A DNA stretch of 64,000 bases from Shimia sagamensis (GTDB lineage Bacteria; Pseudomonadota; Alphaproteobacteria; Rhodobacterales; Rhodobacteraceae), in the NCBI RefSeq assembly GCF_900182745.1, contig NZ_FXTY01000005.1, positions 62,001 to 126,000 of the forward strand, written 5' to 3'. Below are positions 9,573 through 21,202 of this stretch, piece by piece. Made by a program: the position numbers and the translations under genes. The notes under the pieces were generated by a model. The model had not been told where the DNA came from, ran no database searches, and saw nothing but the letters and a program-made list of their open reading frames with translations. Each line of letters opens with the position of its first letter. Positions within the stretch are counted from its first letter, which is position 1.

Positions 9573-9897
9573 ATCGATCTTCCTTTTCAGATCATGAGCT
9601 TTAGTGACTGCATCACTTGCGGCATTTACGTCAATGTTTTTGAGAGGTTGTGCGCCACTTTGCAGCGCAATGGATCAAGTACCGGTCACGCGGTGATGCG
9701 TCGGCGTCGTACAAAAGGGATATCTGTGCGTTTGATCATGCGCCTTGCCTAGATGGATCAGCGACAAATGGGAACCCCCAACTGTCGATTCGCGCAAAAT
9801 TTGTGACATCTGTACAAATCGGCACACTGAGGCGCATCAGTCAGGCCCGAGCAAAACCCCACTTGCCAGCCTCAAATCACCGGCTCATAACCGCCTC
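9573..9897. other. Divergent argD/EamA intergenic region with an inverted repeat
   Basis: These 325 bp separate the divergent argD and EamA genes and hold no convincing gene. The clearest element is the inverted repeat ATTTGT-N9-ACAAAT (9799-9819), about 80 bp upstream of the EamA start, which could bind a dimeric regulator. No terminator or RNA gene is visible. Confidence 0.4.
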
Positions 9898-10782
9898 ATG
9901 AGCGAACAATCCCTGCCCCGCGCCAATCCAGCCCTTGCCGCCGCACTGACCTTAGCAGCCTCCGCCTTTGCGGCAGGCACCACACTGCTGGCCAAGGCTT
10001 TGGGCACCGGTGCCTTGGGGCCAGAGCTGCACCCTCTACAGATCAGCCATGGACGTTTTCTGTTTGCATTCCTCGGATTTGCCACCGCTGCTATGATCAT
10101 CCGCCCAACCATCACACGCCCCAACTGGGGGTTGCACATTGGCCGATCAACCTTGGGCTGGGGCGGCGTCACACTGATGTTTGCCGCTGCGACCTTCATT
10201 CCGCTCTCTGATGCCACTGCGATCAGCTTCCTCAACCCGGTGGTTGGTATGCTGCTTGCGATCCCCTTCCTAGGTGAAAAAATCGGCCCATGGCGCTGGG
10301 GGTCTGCCGCCCTCGCTTTCACCGGCGCCATGGTACTCACTCGCCCCGGCGCTGGCGCCTTGGAGTTCGGCGCTTTTCTGGCTTTGGGCGCGGCCTGCGC
10401 CATGGGCGGCGAACTGATCTTCATCAAGAAGCTCACCGGCCGCGAACGCCCTTTCCAAATCCTGCTGATCAACAACGCAATCGGACTGGCAATCGCCACG
10501 GTCGCAGCCGCCTTTGTCTGGCAAATGCCGACCTTACAACAATGGGCCGCACTCGCAGGCATTGGCCTGCTGATGGCCTCCGCGCAAACTTGCTTCATCA
10601 ACGCCATGCGCCTGGCAGACGCCAGCTTTGTCAGCCCGTTTTTCTACACATCTCTGTCCTTCGCCGCGCTCTACGACGCCTTGGTGTTCTCAGTCCTACC
10701 CGACGCAATCAGCTGGCTTGGCGCAGGCATCATCCTCTGCGCCGCAGCGGTACTGGTCTGGCGCGAAGCCCGCATTCGTTAA
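9898..10782 (+). CDS. EamA/DMT-family transporter
   Basis: A 294-residue inner-membrane protein with about ten hydrophobic helices arranged as two EamA repeats (roughly residues 12-145 and 155-290). The motif pattern in the first half (FLNPVVGMLLAIPFLGEKIGPWRWGSAALAFTGAMVLTRPG) is typical of drug/metabolite exporters. The ATG at 9898 was chosen over the in-frame upstream extension (from 9745) because the extension is polar and lacks family similarity. The substrate is unknown. It is convergent with lysK, separated by a bidirectional terminator. Confidence 0.85.
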   Translation: MSEQSLPRANPALAAALTLAASAFAAGTTLLAKALGTGALGPELHPLQISHGRFLFAFLGFATAAMIIRPTITRPNWGLHIGRSTLGWGGVTLMFAAATFIPLSDATAISFLNPVVGMLLAIPFLGEKIGPWRWGSAALAFTGAMVLTRPGAGALEFGAFLALGAACAMGGELIFIKKLTGRERPFQILLINNAIGLAIATVAAAFVWQMPTLQQWAALAGIGLLMASAQTCFINAMRLADASFVSPFFYTSLSFAALYDALVFSVLPDAISWLGAGIILCAAAVLVWREARIR

Positions 10783-10793
10783 GCCCCAAACGC

Positions 10794-10821
10794 AAAAGGC
10801 CCCGCCAAAGCGGAGCCTTTT
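10794..10821. terminator. Bidirectional terminator between EamA gene and lysK
   Basis: AAAAGGC(T/C)CCGC arms pair across a CAAA loop, with an A-run on the left and a T-run on the right. It can serve both convergent genes. Confidence 0.8.
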
Positions 10822-10845
10822 CAAATCCTGTGCTGTCAGCCGATC

Positions 10846-12498
10846 TTACTCTGCTGCAATCAATTCACCCGCCAGCGCCTTGTGGATCAACGCAACAGTC
10901 TCATCCACACCATAAAGCGCAATGAAGCCGCCAAAACGAGGCCCTTGAGATGCGCCCAGCAGCACCTCATAAATTGCTTTGAACCAATCGCGCAGCGGCT
11001 CAAACCCGTGGGTCTTGCCAACAGCAAACACAATCGACTGCAGGAACTCTTCATCCGCAAAATCTGGTTCTGGCAGCGGATCATTATTACCAACAAGTTC
11101 ATTCTTCGCCGCAATCACCGCCAGCGCGGTTTCCGCAGAGCCCAATGCCCCAGCCAAATCTTCCAACGCAGCACGTTCCTGATCGGTGGGCGCGCGATAC
11201 TCTTTTGCGGGTTTCACAAAATCTTTGAAATAGCTCACCGCATGACCAGCCGCCGCATCCATCCCCGGATGGGTTTCTGCGGTCGCATCTGGCGCATACT
11301 TGTTGATGAAGCCCCACATGGTAGCTTTGTCTTCCGCAGACGACGCCGACGCCAGGTTAAGCAACATCGAGAACGGCACCACCATATCGGACTGCGGCAC
11401 GTCCCCGCCGTGGATGTGCCACACCGGGTTGTTGAGCTGCGCCTTGATGTCCTGCGTGTGATAGGCCCGCAGTTGCTGGTGATACTCATCAACAGCCTTT
11501 GGGATCACATCAAAGTGCATCCGCTTTGCGGTCTTTGGCTTTTGGTACATGAAGTACGCGAGGCTCTCAGTGGAGGCATAAGTCAGCCATTGGTCGATTG
11601 ACACGCCGTTGCCGGAAGACTTCGAGATCTTCTGACCACTCTCATCCAGGAACAGCTCATAGGAGAAGTGGTTTGGCTGACGGCCGCCCAACGCACGACA
11701 GATCGCATCATAGATCTTCTCGTTGGTCGCGTGTTCTTTGCCATACATCTCAAAGTCCACACCCAATGCCGCCCAGCGTGCGCCAAAGTCTGGCTTCCAC
11801 TGCAACTTCACATTGCCGCCAGTCACCGGCACGGTCCACTCTTTACCGTCTTCATCGTCAAAGGTGACAGTGTAGGTCTCCGCACAAACCTTTTTCATCG
11901 GTACGTACAGCACGCGCCCGGTTTCCGGGTGCAGTGGCAGGAAAATCGAATAGGTCGCCGCCCGCTCTTCGCGCAACGACTTCAGCATGATCGCCATGAC
12001 CTCGTCATACCGCTCCACCGCCCGTTTCAGGATCTCGTCAAACTGACCAGTCTCGTAAAACTCCTTGGCTGAGTAGAACTCATACTCAAAGTCAAACGTG
12101 TCCAAGAACCGGCGCAGCATGGCGTTGTTGTGATCGCCAAAGCTCTCATGCGTGCCAAACGGATCCGGCACCGACGTCAGCGGTATCTGCAAATACGGCT
12201 CCAGCTGTTCCGGGTTTGGTACATTGGAGGGCACCTTGCGCATGCCATCCAGGTCATCTGAGAAACAGATCAACTTGGTTGGAATGTCGCTGATCGCCTC
12301 AAATGCGGTCTTGATCATTGTGGTACGGGCCACTTCGCCAAAGGTGCCGATATGTGGCAGGCCGGAAGGACCGTAGCCTGTCTCAAACAGCACATATCCC
12401 TTCTCCGGCGCAGCCTTTGCGTAGCGTTTGAGAAGCTTACGCGCTTCTTCAAAGGGCCAGGCTTTGGATACGAGGGCTGCGTCGCGCAGGTCAGACAT
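10846..12498 (-). CDS. lysK: Lysyl-tRNA synthetase, class I
   Basis: A 550-residue class I lysyl-tRNA synthetase, unrelated in fold to the class II LysS of most bacteria. The Rossmann catalytic domain has the HIGH-like signature in [11 protein letters not shown] (near residue 49) and a clear KMSKS counterpart in [10 protein letters not shown] (near 291). The C-terminal part is the helical anticodon-binding region of this family. Class I LysRS is normal in archaea and in Alphaproteobacteria, so this supports the taxonomic placement. It is divergent from the TerB-like gene. Confidence 0.95.
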   Translation of the reverse strand: MSDLRDAALVSKAWPFEEARKLLKRYAKAAPEKGYVLFETGYGPSGLPHIGTFGEVARTTMIKTAFEAISDIPTKLICFSDDLDGMRKVPSNVPNPEQLEPYLQIPLTSVPDPFGTHESFGDHNNAMLRRFLDTFDFEYEFYSAKEFYETGQFDEILKRAVERYDEVMAIMLKSLREERAATYSIFLPLHPETGRVLYVPMKKVCAETYTVTFDDEDGKEWTVPVTGGNVKLQWKPDFGARWAALGVDFEMYGKEHATNEKIYDAICRALGGRQPNHFSYELFLDESGQKISKSSGNGVSIDQWLTYASTESLAYFMYQKPKTAKRMHFDVIPKAVDEYHQQLRAYHTQDIKAQLNNPVWHIHGGDVPQSDMVVPFSMLLNLASASSAEDKATMWGFINKYAPDATAETHPGMDAAAGHAVSYFKDFVKPAKEYRAPTDQERAALEDLAGALGSAETALAVIAAKNELVGNNDPLPEPDFADEEFLQSIVFAVGKTHGFEPLRDWFKAIYEVLLGASQGPRFGGFIALYGVDETVALIHKALAGELIAAE

Positions 12499-12641
12499 TG
12501 TCCATCTCCGATGTCGGGATTGGTTTCAGCAAAATCATGCCCAGCGCCTCATTGCACAAGACAATCCGACGCTTCCTATTGCTCCTTGCGGGGTCAGTCA
12601 ATATTCTGCACCGCAACAAGGTTATTTCAAAGGAATTCCCA

Positions 12642-13064
12642 GTGCCGGATAAGACCCCAACCACCCTCACACCACAAGACTGCCTTGTCGCTGTGATGAT
12701 CGCCGTATCGGCTTCTGACGAAAACATCCGCACCGCAGAGCTGGTCAAGATTCAGGTTGCCGTGAACAACCTGCCGGTTTTTGCCGAATATGACATCGAC
12801 CGTATGCAGCACGTCAGCCAGCTGGTCTTTGAACTGTTTGAACAGGAAGACGGCCTGGCAGCCTTGTTTGGCCTTGTGCGCCACGACCTGCCACAACACC
12901 TGTTTGAAACCGCCTATGCGTTGGCCTGCGATGTGGCAGCGGCGGATGGCACTTTGGCGGAATCCGAGCTGCGAATCTTGGAAGAAATCCGCTACGAGTT
13001 GGAAATTGACCGCCTGCACGCCGCTGGCATCGAACGCGGCGCCCGCGCTCGCCACATGGTCTGA
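12642..13064 (+). CDS. TerB-like protein (tellurite resistance B fold)
   Basis: A 140-residue, acidic, all-helical protein read from a GTG at 12642, which has an AAGGA ribosome binding site 8 nt upstream. The frame is open further upstream to 12498, but that part contains no family sequence. The pattern of LTPQDCLVAVMIAVSASDENI at the N-terminus and YALACDVAAADGTLAESELRILEEI in the second half fits the paired acidic motifs of TerB/DjlA-like domains, which bind metal and are linked to membranes. Single TerB proteins occur widely in Rhodobacteraceae without other ter genes, and none are seen here. The role is unknown. Confidence 0.8.
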   Translation: MPDKTPTTLTPQDCLVAVMIAVSASDENIRTAELVKIQVAVNNLPVFAEYDIDRMQHVSQLVFELFEQEDGLAALFGLVRHDLPQHLFETAYALACDVAAADGTLAESELRILEEIRYELEIDRLHAAGIERGARARHMV

Positions 13065-13080
13065 TATACAATTGCGGTTA

Positions 13081-14718
13081 TCAGGCTTTCTCTGATAGCC
13101 GCGCCTCTTTATCGATTATCGACAGAAGCTCGTGTTTTCGGAAGGGCTTACTTAAAAAGTCATCCATCCCCGCCTCCAAGCTTGCATCAATGTCACTCGG
13201 CTGCGTATTGGCGGTCAGCGCGATGATCTTACACGCGGGCCGATCAGCACCTTTTTCAAAAGCACGAATTTCTCGGGTGGCCTCCAAACCGCCCATAACC
13301 GGCATCAAGAGATCCATCAACACCACATCCCAAGCCTCAGCCTCATAGGTCCGCACGGCCTGCTGCCCATCTTCGACAAACGCCAAATCCGCACCAGTTG
13401 GTGCCAGCATCTTTTTCACCACCAGCTGATTGGTCCTATTGTCTTCCGCCACCAGCACTTTGACGCCCTGCAACGATGGTGGCACATCGGCGACTGGTTT
13501 GGGTGAGACAACCAGTTCAAAGTCCAGTTGTGGTGGACGGTCTTCTTTGATTGGCGACGGCGCACAACACGGCGGGGCCTGGACATCTTGAGATTCCGCA
13601 ATCGGGAGACCCAGACACACCTTGAAGGTGGCCCCTTCCCCCCGTGCACTGTACACCGAGACCTTCCCCCCCATACGTTCAACCACAGCGCGCGTAATCG
13701 CCAGTCCCAGTCCCGTACCTTCCTCCCGCTGCATTGCAGGCCGATCCACCTGTTCAAAGGCAGAGAACACCATCTCGTGATCTTCTGGCGCAATACCAGC
13801 ACCGGTATCGGACACAGCTATCCGTAAGGGACGCGGCTCTCCCTGCACATAGGTCACACCAACACAGACATGCCCCTCAGAGGTGAATTTGATGGCATTG
13901 CCAATCAGGTTGAGCACCACCTGCCGTACCCGTGTTCCGTCCCCAACAAAGGCATCCGGCACATCCGACGGATAATCTTCCAGCAGCACCAAGCCTTTTG
14001 CATCTGCCCGTGCGCTCAACAACATGACGGTTTCCGAAATGAGTGTGCGCAGCGAGAACGGCTCAATATGCAGCGAAATTGTCTCCGACTGGATTTTGGA
14101 AAAATCCAGCACGTCGTTTACAATCTCCAACAGCGCGTTGGCCGAATGGTAAATCGTTTCAGAATACAGCCGCTGTTGCTCGTCCAACGCGGTTTCCCGC
14201 AACAACTCGCACATCCCCATAATGCCATTCATTGGCGTGCGGATCTCATGGCTCACATTGGCCAAAAATCGCTCTTTGGCTTGCACCGCTTGTTCGGCAC
14301 GTTCTTTGGCTATTTTGGTCAATTCCAGCGCATCATCACGCTCTTTGTTGGCGGACACATCCATGGATGAGCCAACCAAATGCGTCAGCTTCCCATCTTT
14401 GTTGAACAACGGAGTGAGCGTGGTGCGCATTAGCGCAACCCTACTGCCCTTAGGGATTGGCACCTCATAGGTGACCTCTTCCGCCTGAGCCACAACGTTC
14501 AAATGGTGCGCCAGCCCGCGCTGTCCAACCACGCCGCCAAACACCTCCAGCGCTGTTTTGCCAACCACCTGATCCAAGGTGACCTCCGCATACTCCAGCG
14601 CAGGGCCGTTCGCAGTCACATATCGCGGCATACCGTCGTCACAGACTTCCAGCACGAACACAGAAAAAGCGACCGAATTCAAAAGTGCAAACGGGTCAAT
14701 TTGCCGACTTTGATCCAC
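13081..14718 (-). CDS. Soluble hybrid sensor histidine kinase, copy 1 (PAS-HisKA-HATPase-REC)
   Basis: A 545-residue cytosolic hybrid kinase without membrane segments. Order: PAS-like domain (about 10-125), short coiled linker, HisKA with phospho-acceptor His157 in [10 protein letters not shown], HATPase (N box near 275, G boxes DTGAGIAP and GTGLGLAI), low-complexity linker, and a C-terminal receiver domain with phospho-acceptor Asp469 in LMDLLMPVMGG. It is the last of three tandem paralogs of the same architecture and orientation. No phosphotransfer protein or separate response regulator lies next to it, so its output is unknown. Confidence 0.93.
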   Translation of the reverse strand: MDQSRQIDPFALLNSVAFSVFVLEVCDDGMPRYVTANGPALEYAEVTLDQVVGKTALEVFGGVVGQRGLAHHLNVVAQAEEVTYEVPIPKGSRVALMRTTLTPLFNKDGKLTHLVGSSMDVSANKERDDALELTKIAKERAEQAVQAKERFLANVSHEIRTPMNGIMGMCELLRETALDEQQRLYSETIYHSANALLEIVNDVLDFSKIQSETISLHIEPFSLRTLISETVMLLSARADAKGLVLLEDYPSDVPDAFVGDGTRVRQVVLNLIGNAIKFTSEGHVCVGVTYVQGEPRPLRIAVSDTGAGIAPEDHEMVFSAFEQVDRPAMQREEGTGLGLAITRAVVERMGGKVSVYSARGEGATFKVCLGLPIAESQDVQAPPCCAPSPIKEDRPPQLDFELVVSPKPVADVPPSLQGVKVLVAEDNRTNQLVVKKMLAPTGADLAFVEDGQQAVRTYEAEAWDVVLMDLLMPVMGGLEATREIRAFEKGADRPACKIIALTANTQPSDIDASLEAGMDDFLSKPFRKHELLSIIDKEARLSEKA

Positions 14719-14943
14719 GATCTTCCCCTTAGTTCATCGCCGTCCCCGAATTGCCTGTGAAACAATAGCGTGGACATTAGGCGAGCTGCCTTTTTGTTCG
14801 CCGTAAATTCACAAGGTTTGGTTAATTAATTCTAAAATTTGAATAGGAACAAGCGTCACAAGGCCGCTTGGATATACGACTTTTGTCGTAGGGTTCGGCC
14901 CGCATTTGTACTTTGGACCAAACGGCACGACGACCGAACAACC

Positions 14944-16581
<1,638 letters not shown>

Positions 16582-16846
16582 CCCTTCTGGTGAAGGTTAT
16601 TCTCAGATGTGTCTTATCTAATAAAGTGTTACCAAACTGTTGCGAAATGGAGGAAACCAACAATACCCACCGCATCTACCTATCCATACTGTCAGCCTAA
16701 GCCACAGGAATTTGCTGCCCAATAAGGGTTGTCGTCTTTTGTTTGCAACCACAAGCGCCAGCCCTGTCCCCACGTGATGTGCCTGACAACTAAGTCAAAG
16801 CTTCCTCGCAAGCCTCGCTAACCAGAACAATATTCGCTGGCCCAGT

Positions 16847-18448
16847 TCACCACTCGATGATGGAGATCAATTCGCCTTTCCGAAACGGCTTGCTCAAGAA
16901 ATCATCCATCCCCGCCTCCATACAGGCTTCCGCGTCACTGGGCTGGGCATTGGCAGTCACCGCAATGATCTTACAGGCCCGGCGTTTCACATCTTTTTCA
17001 TAAGCACGAATTTGTCGCGTGGCCTCAAGCCCGCCCAAAACAGGCATAGACAGGTCCATCAGGATGAGGTCACATTGCCCGGCCTTGTACGCATCCACGG
17101 CCTGCTGCCCATCTGGTACAAAATGCAATTCCGCCCCGGTTGGTGCCAACATCTTCCGGATCACCAACTGGTTCACCCGATTGTCCTCAGCCACGAGGAT
17201 TTTCATGCCCCTGAGCTGCTCCCCCGGCTGTGGTTCCGGCTCAGACGGGCGAGGTTGCGCATCCATTGGCGGATAAGACGCGATCAGCAAGGGCTCAACT
17301 TCCTGAACTTCGGCCATTTCCTCAGTGACCGGCAACGCCAACGACACGGTGAATGTGGTGCCAACACCCACCTCGCTCTCCACATCAATCTTGCCATGCA
17401 TGCGTTCAATCAATGCCTGCGATATGGTCAACCCCAAGCCTGTCCCGTCTTCCCTACGCGTAGCCAAGTTGTCGATCCGTTCAAACGCAGAAAAGATTAG
17501 GTCTTTTTCAGCATCCGCAATTCCAGGACCGGTGTCACTAATGGCCAGCTTTAGTGGCCACCGTTTGGCATCAGCATCATAAGTTACCGACACGTCAATC
17601 TGCCCAACTTTAGTAAATTTGATGGCATTCCCAAGCAAATTCAGAAGGACTTGCCGAATTCGACTGGCATCTCCCAAAAAGTTAGGTGGCACAGACTTTC
17701 CGTAACTAACGTGAATTTTGAGCCCCTTGGCCTCCGCCCGTATACCCAACAGCGTGGCGATTTCCGTAACCAAACTCCGCAACGAAAACGGCGAGTCATG
17801 AATCGACAGTTTTCCAGCCTGGATTTTTGAAAAATCCAACACATCGTTGATGATGTCCAAAAGCGCGTTGGCCGAGCTGGAGATTGTATCAGAATACAGC
17901 TTTTGCCGATTGTTCAACGTGGTTTCCCGCAACAGATCACACATGCCAATTATGCCGTTCATCGGTGTGCGGATCTCGTGGCTCATATTGGCCAAAAACT
18001 GCTCTTTGGCTTTATTTGCCTGTTCCGCCTTTTCCTTGGCAACCTTTGTCAAGGAAAGGGCTGCGTCGCGCTGACGCTCGGAGGTGACATCAGCCGAGCA
18101 CCCCAACATATGGGAAAGCGTGCCATCCTTATTAAAAATCGGCGTAAGAGTGGTGCGTATATCAAGCATGTAGGTCGCAAATGGGAAGGCAATTTCATAC
18201 GTCGCCGCCTCACCGCTTTCCATCACAGCAATGTGTTTTGCTAATGCCCAATCTCCGGATTTCCCTTGAAAAATCTCGGCTGCTGTTTTGCCTTCGATAA
18301 ACGCCTGATCCACTTGGGCGGTTGTGCGCGCGACTTTGTTCATCATCACATATCGCGGCAGCCCATCCTCGCCCACTTCAAGCACAAAGATGCCCATCTG
18401 GACTTCTTCTAAGAAAGCAAATTCATCCAGTCTATCGCGTTTCCGCAC
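16847..18448 (-). CDS. Soluble hybrid sensor histidine kinase, copy 3 (PAS-HisKA-HATPase-REC)
   Basis: A 533-residue member of the tandem set. The PAS-like domain occupies about residues 8-125, His157 is the HisKA acceptor, the HATPase carries DTGPGIAD and GTGLGLTISQAL, and Asp465 in LMDLSMPVLGG is the receiver acceptor. The three PAS domains share the pattern FVLEV..DG.PRYV, so they may sense related ligands; the divergent residues within the pocket would allow different signals. It is followed by AT-rich non-coding DNA and then dacB in the same direction. Confidence 0.93.
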   Translation of the reverse strand: MRKRDRLDEFAFLEEVQMGIFVLEVGEDGLPRYVMMNKVARTTAQVDQAFIEGKTAAEIFQGKSGDWALAKHIAVMESGEAATYEIAFPFATYMLDIRTTLTPIFNKDGTLSHMLGCSADVTSERQRDAALSLTKVAKEKAEQANKAKEQFLANMSHEIRTPMNGIIGMCDLLRETTLNNRQKLYSDTISSSANALLDIINDVLDFSKIQAGKLSIHDSPFSLRSLVTEIATLLGIRAEAKGLKIHVSYGKSVPPNFLGDASRIRQVLLNLLGNAIKFTKVGQIDVSVTYDADAKRWPLKLAISDTGPGIADAEKDLIFSAFERIDNLATRREDGTGLGLTISQALIERMHGKIDVESEVGVGTTFTVSLALPVTEEMAEVQEVEPLLIASYPPMDAQPRPSEPEPQPGEQLRGMKILVAEDNRVNQLVIRKMLAPTGAELHFVPDGQQAVDAYKAGQCDLILMDLSMPVLGGLEATRQIRAYEKDVKRRACKIIAVTANAQPSDAEACMEAGMDDFLSKPFRKGELISIIEW

Positions 18449-18708
18449 GTGTTATCCCGCAACCTGACGGCCCAATCTCGATGGGCATTAAAATTCTAGT
18501 TCAAATTATTCTGAACTGGTTACTGAAACCTTGCCGTCCGCTTATCCTTGGAGAGACATCACCAATTTCACACTCCTTGGCACGCCATGCGCCGCCGCGA
18601 ACCCATTGAAAAAACTATCAACGACGCCACAAAGCTCCGTCAAGAAATTTGAAAACCCAAACCAGCTTTTACGCAAAGATTGCACGCATTACGCGCACTC
18701 GCGCGCCT

Positions 18709-20205
18709 TCAAGCGCCGTATACCGTGCCCCAGCGTTCAATTAGCTTCTGCTGTAGCTTCTTGGCCCGTCCATTGTAGGTGCGCGCGCCCTGTGGCCGCT
18801 CTCTATCCGGCCCAATCAAACGGTCTCGTGCATTCACATCTGCGCCAAATATCGCAAAAGCCAGCTCGCGACCGTCCGGCGTGGTGACATATCCCGCCAG
18901 AGCACTCACAAAATGCAGCGTGCCGGTTTTGGCATTGACCTTAAGCGGATGGGCCTTGTTCACTTTGCCGTTGGAGCCACGCAGCGCAATGGTTTTCAGG
19001 ATCGGGCGCAACACTTGGTGCTGCCCTGCCTGCGCCAACATCACCGCCATCTCATCCGCCCGCAACCGCGAAGCCTCCCCCAAGCCAGAATGATCAACCA
19101 ACGCCGCATTGCGCATGCCCAACGCTTGTGCCGCCCAAGCATTCATTGCCGCTGCGGAGGCTTTCACCGACCCGGGCTGCGCACCGCGCGCTTGACTGGC
19201 CGCCAAGCCCACCATTTCGGCGGTAATGTTTGTAGAGTATTTCAGCATGGCTTTGACAATGGTCTTCAACGCCGGGCTTTGCTTGCGCGCCAGCACCGCC
19301 CCGCGTGGTGCATTGTTGGTTTTCTTTGGCGTCTTAAGCGTGATCCCATGCGCCCGGGCCAGTGTGCGAAACACCTCACCGGCATAAACCTCCGGCTCGC
19401 GCATCGGCAACCATCGTGCGCCACCTTTACCCAGAGCGCCACTGGCGACAGTCCAATGATCACGTCCGCCTTGCGATTTGTAAGTGTACACTGGCACGCT
19501 GCGCTTCACGATTTTCATACGTGCCACATCAACCTCCGGACGGTATTTGTCGCTGCGCCCGTCCATGGCCACAGAATACCCGTTGGCACCGCGCTTCCAC
19601 TCAAAGTGCACCCGATTGTAATTCAGCGCGATGCCGGACACAGCTGGGTTATATCCAGCGTGATCCGGCTGTTTCTTGTCGATCCGTTTTGTCGAGGGCA
19701 AGGCGCCGCCCCAAACCAGAAACTGTCCGGTGACTTCGCGCACACCGGCCGCTTTCAAAGTGCGGGCCAAATCCGCCAGGCCATTGGTGTCCAGTGTCGG
19801 ATCTCCACCGCCTCGCAAAACCAAGTCCCCACGCAACACGCCGTTGGAAATATTGCCCACAGCCACCAGACTGGTCTGAAACCGGTGGTTTGCCCCAAGA
19901 TAGGTTAAGGCGTAAAGCGCCGTGAGAACTTTGGTCACGCTGGCAGGCGGCAAACCATTCGTGGCCTGATGCCCTTCCAGCACCGCGCCATCTCCCATGC
20001 GCGCCACAGCAAAGCTGAGCTTACCACTCAATCCACTTTCCCGGATCAAAGCATCTGCCGCAGGTGCGGACACAGGCAGCGCTTTTACTCCGCCAGGCCG
20101 TAAAACCGGCCGCAACGAGCGCGTCGGCGCGTCTGCCAAAACAGATGTGCCAAGCGACGCGGCACTCAAACTCAAAAACGCACGGCGGGAAAATTCCTTC
20201 GTCAT
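18709..20205 (-). CDS. dacB: D-alanyl-D-alanine carboxypeptidase/endopeptidase (PBP4 family), Tat-exported
   Basis: A 498-residue peptidase S13 protein that trims or opens peptidoglycan cross-links in the periplasm. The N-terminus has a Tat-type signal (SRRAFLS, residues 6-12, then an Ala/Ser/Leu core). The catalytic triad of motifs is complete: Ser89-x-x-Lys92 (ASVTK), SxN in KYSTNITAEM near residue 320, and KTG in NAKTGTLHF near 425. The length matches the family. A Tat signal on PBP4 is common in Rhodobacteraceae. It is divergent from the EamA gene at 20327. Confidence 0.93.
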   Translation of the reverse strand: MTKEFSRRAFLSLSAASLGTSVLADAPTRSLRPVLRPGGVKALPVSAPAADALIRESGLSGKLSFAVARMGDGAVLEGHQATNGLPPASVTKVLTALYALTYLGANHRFQTSLVAVGNISNGVLRGDLVLRGGGDPTLDTNGLADLARTLKAAGVREVTGQFLVWGGALPSTKRIDKKQPDHAGYNPAVSGIALNYNRVHFEWKRGANGYSVAMDGRSDKYRPEVDVARMKIVKRSVPVYTYKSQGGRDHWTVASGALGKGGARWLPMREPEVYAGEVFRTLARAHGITLKTPKKTNNAPRGAVLARKQSPALKTIVKAMLKYSTNITAEMVGLAASQARGAQPGSVKASAAAMNAWAAQALGMRNAALVDHSGLGEASRLRADEMAVMLAQAGQHQVLRPILKTIALRGSNGKVNKAHPLKVNAKTGTLHFVSALAGYVTTPDGRELAFAIFGADVNARDRLIGPDRERPQGARTYNGRAKKLQQKLIERWGTVYGA

Positions 20206-20326
20206 GGGTAAAACATTATCCTTTTGCCCCCTGCGGTTTCAACCCGCCAAGCATCAATTCTCTGTTTGCAATCGCGCACCAATGCGCGGACTTTTTGTCC
20301 CGGTACAAACATGTTACGCCGCAATC

Positions 20327-21202
20327 ATGTGGAAAGTCTTCGTCCTGATGTTTGTTGCCATGTCGATGATCCCCGCCGGGGACACCGCAGGCAAACTCAT
20401 GACCCAAGACCACGGCACCAGTCCGCTCTTTGTGGCGTGGTCCCGTTTTTTGCTTGGCAGCCTTATCGCCCTGCCCCTTGTTCGCCTTGAAACACTGCGC
20501 CTCCTCGCCAATTGGCGTATTTGGCTACGCGCTGCCCTGCTCACCGGAGGCATCACCTGCATCCAAACAGCCCTGCAATCCGCACCACTCGCCGACGTCT
20601 TCGCCGCCTTCTTCATTGGCCCGCTGTTTTCTTACCTGCTGTCTGTCGTTCTGCTTGGAGAGCGTGTTACCCGCACCCGCAGCGCCCTTATGGGCCTGGG
20701 TTTTGTTGGTGTGATGCTGGTTGTCCGCCCAAGCTTTGACATGTCACCCGGTCTGCTCTGGGCGCTTGCCGCAGGCCTGTTCTACGGAGCCTTTCTCACA
20801 GCCTCGCGTTGGCTCGCCCCCTTTGCGCGTCCCACCAGCCTGCTGTTCACGCAGCTGTTTCTGGCAGCTGTGCTGATGACACCCTTCTGTCTGCACCAAA
20901 TCCCGCCAATGACCCCCACTCTTGCAGGGCTGACCGCCATCAGCGCGATCTTTTCAATGGGCGGAAATTTCTTGCTACTGTTTGCCTACGCCCGCGCCGA
21001 AGCGGCCGTGCTTGCGCCGTTTGTCTACCTACAACTTGCCAGTGCAGTTGCCCTTGGATGGCTGGTTTTTGAGGACCTGCCAGACGCCTATACTTGGCTT
21101 GGCCTCACACTGATCATCGGAGCCGGCCTGGCCTCAGCCCTGCTGTCAAAAATCAGAACCGGCGTTCCACGCCAATCTGAAACCCCAACACCCGCGAATT
21201 AA
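20327..21202 (+). CDS. EamA/DMT-family transporter
   Basis: A 291-residue inner-membrane protein with two EamA repeats and about ten helices. The ATG at 20327 begins directly at a first membrane helix (WKVFVLMFVAMSMIPAGDTAGK). The frame is open much further upstream, but that region overlaps the 5' end of dacB on the other strand. The last 50 bp overlap the 3' end of the SLAM-like gene in convergent orientation. The motif PLADVFAAFFIGPLFSYLLSVVLLGERV is typical. It is not closely similar to the EamA protein at 9898. Substrate unknown. Confidence 0.85.
   Translation: MWKVFVLMFVAMSMIPAGDTAGKLMTQDHGTSPLFVAWSRFLLGSLIALPLVRLETLRLLANWRIWLRAALLTGGITCIQTALQSAPLADVFAAFFIGPLFSYLLSVVLLGERVTRTRSALMGLGFVGVMLVVRPSFDMSPGLLWALAAGLFYGAFLTASRWLAPFARPTSLLFTQLFLAAVLMTPFCLHQIPPMTPTLAGLTAISAIFSMGGNFLLLFAYARAEAAVLAPFVYLQLASAVALGWLVFEDLPDAYTWLGLTLIIGAGLASALLSKIRTGVPRQSETPTPAN

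Noticed and set aside
10846-12498. Class I lysyl-tRNA synthetase as a sign of transfer from archaea
   Set aside because: This enzyme is the normal form in Alphaproteobacteria, and the gene's composition is like its neighbours'.
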